From contig NC_064555.1 of assembly GCF_023856365.1 (NCBI RefSeq), positions 12,613,754 through 12,677,753 on the forward strand: a stretch of DNA of 64,000 nt. Reading direction: 5' to 3'. Source of the stretch: Brienomyrus brachyistius. Lineage: Eukaryota > Chordata > Actinopteri > Osteoglossiformes > Mormyridae. The first letter of the stretch is position 1. Every line of letters begins with the position of its first letter. Positions 60,243 through 64,000 of the stretch are shown here, piece after piece. The notes below the pieces were generated by a model, which did no database searches, was not told the origin of the DNA, and worked only from the letters and a program-made list of their open reading frames with translations. The translations under genes and the position numbers were made by a program.

Positions 60243-60530
60243 TGTCACGATCTGGCGCGGGGAGAGCGGCGATCGTGCGGGTGCGGCGAGCAAGTAGCAG
60301 GCAAACAGGACAAGTCGGGGCAAAACCAGGGATTTAATAACGGAACCAGGACAGGAATATATAGCACACCGACTAACATCAATGACAGACAATGGACTCC
60401 GGTAAGACACGGACTGAAATACACAGGCCTGATTGAAAGTAAACGGACACAGCTGGGTACGATCCGGGAAACACACGTGGGTAAGCAGGGGGCGTGGCAC
60501 ACATGAGGAGCCGACGAGCAGGTCATGACA
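60243..60530 (-). mobile_element. Solo LTR with 5-bp target duplication, upstream of copy D
   Basis: It starts TGTCACGATC and ends AGGTCATGACA, with ATGAT on both sides. It is a relative of 19138-19415 and 29087-29373. It lies about 0.5 kb upstream of the D promoter module. Confidence 0.85.
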
Positions 60531-60774
60531 ATGATAATAAAAAATAATAAAACTGAGAAAGAGAATTTCGTTATTAGTTACACAGTTTAATTCTTATTTT
60601 AAACTACCAAAGCATAATGCTTACGGATACTTATTATCCACGTCATTTTTATTAGACATCGATGAAAAGTTCATTATATTACATTCATTCTCAATGAACC
60701 AAATTCACAACTTAAACACAAAAATAAATTACACAAAAGAGAGAGAACAATTTATGCAAACTCTGCGTCCCGCC

Positions 60775-61033
60775 CCGATCGATCATATAGCCCTCGTGTG
60801 TCCCACGCCCTCCCCCGATCGACTACGTGTGCTTCCCCGATTGTGCCCAGCTGTTTTCAGTTAGTCTGATGTCATGTCCTGTAATTAGTCCGCGTTCAAA
60901 GTCTGTATCCCCAGTTCCGTCATTGACGTCTGTCTGTCTGTTGTGCTCCGTTTTCCTGATTAAAGCCCTTTTGATTTATCCCAGTCCTGTTGCCCTTGCC
61001 TGTTTCCCCGCTACGCTCCGCGTCAGGCGTGAC
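60775..61033 (+). mobile_element. 5'-truncated LTR of the same family
   Basis: It contains the GTGTCCCACGCCCTCC, GATTAAAGCCC and GCGTGACA parts of the family in plus orientation, but the TG start is missing. Confidence 0.65.
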
Positions 61034-62773
61034 ACTCTGAGAGAAGTGCATTAAATACTTGCTTATTTATAATGCTTTTCTGCTCAGTAAGTCACCAAGA
61101 ACCCAAATTTATTAAATCATGTAACTCCGCCAGATCAGAAGTTATATCAGCTCATTAATAATGGTTCCTGTAATAATAAACCTCCAGCCAAAGCTCACAT
61201 GTATCCTGATGTTCCATTACACTGTTTCATACATTTATCAGCCACATTCATCATTTCATTGCTCATCTTTCTGTTTGCTGTTGCTTTCTCCTTGGTGCTT
61301 GTTACTGTGCATCTCACACACAGGGTCACACAGGCGTCCTCATCAGCAGGCTGTGCTGTATTTAAAGAGACGGATCATGATAAAAACAGACTGCAGTGCC
61401 GCACAGTGACATAGCAGAGCAGCTATAAGACAGCGGAGCGTTAACTGCTAATACAGTAAAGTTACAGAGAGAGAAATAAACCTGCATTAATGATCATTAC
61501 TGATCGTCAGTCAGTGATTCATTTTCTGAAATAGATTAAATTTGTTCTGCTCCATGTAATTTCAGTCTCATAACTGCTGCCGATTGTAAAGCTACTACAA
61601 ACTTAATAAAGAATAGATATTGTGTTGTGTGTGTATCAGGTTCTGCGATGGGTCGGTGCCCCATTCTAGGTTATTCCCTGCCTTGTGCCTGTAGCTTCCG
61701 GGACAGACTCTGGACCCCCACAATCCCACACAGGACAATCGAGAGCTTAAAAAGGATGGATGTATGGTGCAGCCGGTTGGCAAGATCATCTAATTTTGCC
61801 TTTTGTCTTCTGGCAGAGAATGAGAAGAACCTGAAAACAAAACGAGACAGAAATGAGAAGAAAACGTCCTGAATGCAGCTGAAGGAGAAACTAAACAAAG
61901 TGATTAAACAAATTCATGTGTACAGATGCTCTGTGTGAACCTGCAACCTGTGAACGTTATATAAAGTTCTCATAAAGAAAAACTTCTGCAGGTACGACAA
62001 TTTAATTGAACAATTTACGATAAATAACATCAGTATTAAAAGGAGATAGACTGCAGCACAGCCACAACGTTACACCATTATCCTGGATAAAACACACAGA
62101 CACCACAGTGCAGATGTTCTGTAGATGTCAGGCAGCTCTGGGTTTAATAACTAAACTGAAAATCCCATAGTGTCTATTTCACACTGTGACTATGACAGTA
62201 CACAATGGTTCTTAATGTAACTTATGATTATTCAAAGCTATTAATGATTCAACTAGGGATTGATCATATTGTACCTATAAGCTCTGCTGTCATTGCAGCT
62301 TCAAACACAAATGACGTGACACTATCAGCTGTGTCCATGTGAGGGAGCCAGAGGCCACATTCTGTGCAGTGAAGCCCCAGAGCCACACAGAGCCGCCTGG
62401 GTCTGGGGGTCAGATCCGGAATAACCAGGCGTTTGGCTTAACTGGGTAATATGTGTTTGGGCAGAACAGGGATTCAGGAATAGACTGTACTGATAAAAAT
62501 CAGAATGAAAAGTGTTCCTTAATATGTTATCTTTCAAAAACATCTCACAGGTGTTATTCACGACTGAAGTACATAGTGTATCTAAAAGCTCTGCTGTCGA
62601 GCTGCTTTATGACCAAGCAATTCTCCAATAATTTCCTAAACTACAGCACATATATAACGCATAAGACAACTAAGAATAATAACTTAGAAATGAACGTACT
62701 TTTGGCAGTGAAAATAACTTCTCCAGTATGACTGATGGCAAACAGACTTACTGTGAGATCATGGAGGGTGAAC
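61034..62773. other. 3' flank of copy E
   Basis: 61160-61510 matches 34835-35105 and, in part, 24460-24690. A SINE 3' end lies at about 61640-61770. 62285-62480 matches 35660-35850. No gene is seen. Confidence 0.55.
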
Positions 62774-64000
62774 TCATGCTTTTGGTTGCTGTTGGCTGGA
62801 GTTCTCAGGATCAGCGTCAGATGCTACAGTGAAAAACCCAAAGATAAAGTCACAGGGTTTGGTTATATTCTATACATACATACTAAAAGGGCTACAGGCA
62901 ATTTAATCAAAGCGATATTTCCACTTAAATCAATATTAAATTTAAATGCTCTTTATACATATATTCAGACTTGGCAACAGCAAAACAGGGTAGCAATACT
63001 CACTGCCGGCTCTCCCATAGCCTGAAACACAGACGGACACAGAGTCAAACACAGGCACCCAGACTCTGTGCATCATTCAGGTGTCAGAGGCCCCAGTATA
63101 ATGACTGTGTCCAGTTACATGCTATGAAACATGTCACTGGTGTTTCAGTGTGGACGCCACTGTTCTCTGTGTCTGTCGGCTTTTCTGTTACCTGTCCTGC
63201 TCCTCCTCCACAACACGACCCCAGTGACGACAGCAACGAGAGCCAGAGCAGCAGCCACACAGCCAATGATGATGCCCCAGGAAACGCCTCCTAAAATAAG
63301 GTTAAAGCACCATGTTCACCCGACAGTGATGCCCATTAGCTGCTCTCTCTCTCATTACTGTGTCGCTGCTCCTCTTACCCTGATTGGTCCTTATGTTCTT
63401 CTCCTCCAGCAGCACAGCAATGTCATCCTGGAGGCTCTTGTGTTGCACGACACAGCTGTAGCTGTTCATCTTCCAGTCCTCAGGCTTCACCGTGAGTTTT
63501 GATGTGATCTGGAATGTTCCGTCCCCGTTTGGCAGGGTCTCGCCCACCTCCACATCACTGTGCATGTCCACTCCATCTTTCTGCCAGGTCACCACGATCC
63601 CTTTGGGGAAGAAGCCAATTGCGTGGCAGGTGAAAGGAGAGGAGGGGTCCTTCTGCAGCAGAGACACCTCAGGGCGGACTTGGGGATAAAGACAAAAACA
63701 TCCATAAATGAAACGTTACACTTCAACACCAGCAATCTCTCCTGTAAATACATAATGTGATTAATATAGGGCCGATAATACGGACTATTTTTCTATGGAT
63801 TAATCTATCGACTATTATCGATTGATCGATTAATCTAAACAACAAATTTTCCTCTAGAAAATGAACTTCACCCCAGCCCAGTATGTCCTCACCCCATCCC
63901 CTGCGGTACTGTACCTGTCCTTCCCAGTGTGCTCTTCCCGTAGCTCACATACTTCTTCAGCCACTCAATGCACTCCTGGGTAAAGTACCTTTTATATATA
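62774..64000 (-). CDS. MHC class I U-lineage heavy chain, copy E (3' part; continues past right edge)
   Basis: Five exons are visible: the 3' part of alpha-2 (from the window edge to 63915), alpha-3 (63678-63379, 300 nt), transmembrane (63290-63192, 99 nt), a short exon (63021-63004) and the tail (62823-62774) ending at TGA. All borders are GT/AG and the frame stays open. The alpha-2 piece keeps Tyr159 (RYFTQEC), Cys164 and Tyr171 (WLKKY). Alpha-3 keeps its cysteine pair. The tail ends SQQQPKA. Nothing seen here is inactivating. Signal peptide, alpha-1 and promoter are outside the window, so overall function cannot be judged. Confidence 0.85.

Overview
The window is vertebrate, almost certainly from a ray-finned (teleost) fish. 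Its only host genes are spliced MHC class I heavy-chain genes with the U-lineage fish pattern: arginine at the position of human Tyr84, and YGC, GYDG and TKxKW motifs in the alpha-2 domain. Fish-type CR1, L2, hAT, Tc1, SINE and LTR repeats fill the rest. The many recent CR1-type insertions hint at a non-acanthomorph teleost, but the species cannot be fixed from the sequence.

Five tandem MHC class I copies lie head to tail on the minus strand. From right to left I call them E, D, B, C and A. E (62774 to beyond 64000) runs off the right edge. D (54547-59530) is a complete seven-exon gene of about 350 aa with all the canonical peptide-end-binding residues and a clean X1-X2-Y promoter. B (35984-43777) is a complete seven-exon gene of about 353 aa. 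It has an altered groove (Cys9, His84), has lost the Asn86 glycosylation site, and its X2 and Y boxes have decayed. C (25496-29804) is a pseudogene: a stop in alpha-2, a frameshifting 38-bp deletion in the transmembrane exon, no signal-peptide start, and an insertion between its X2 and Y boxes. A (9343-12553) shows intact exons 1-2. Its intron 2 aligns with that of B and leaves the window about 0.7 kb before exon 3 would be expected, so A may be a whole gene cut by the left edge.

Everything else is duplicated flank and mobile DNA. Left to right: A intron 2 (1-9342) with a 3.5-kb LINE, a SINE, a probable solo LTR and a CR1 copy; A upstream flank with CR1 (14716-15515) and an internally deleted L2 (16550-18408); an LTR-flanked proline-rich ORF (19138-21538) interrupted by a 1.2-kb insert; a hAT fossil (21740-22650); gene C; LINE, MITE and RTE remnants (30312-32425); gene B; a nest in which a BovB-like RTE retrotransposon (48106-51240) splits a Tc1-like transposase next to a second Tc1-like element (47590-53400); gene D; two solo or partial LTRs (60243-61033); gene E.

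The array looks like a birth-and-death MHC cluster. Alpha-3 and transmembrane exons are nearly identical between copies, alpha-1 and alpha-2 differ strongly, and promoters are kept in some copies and lost in others. All gene boundaries come from reading splice signals and frames by eye; no alignment or database search was run.
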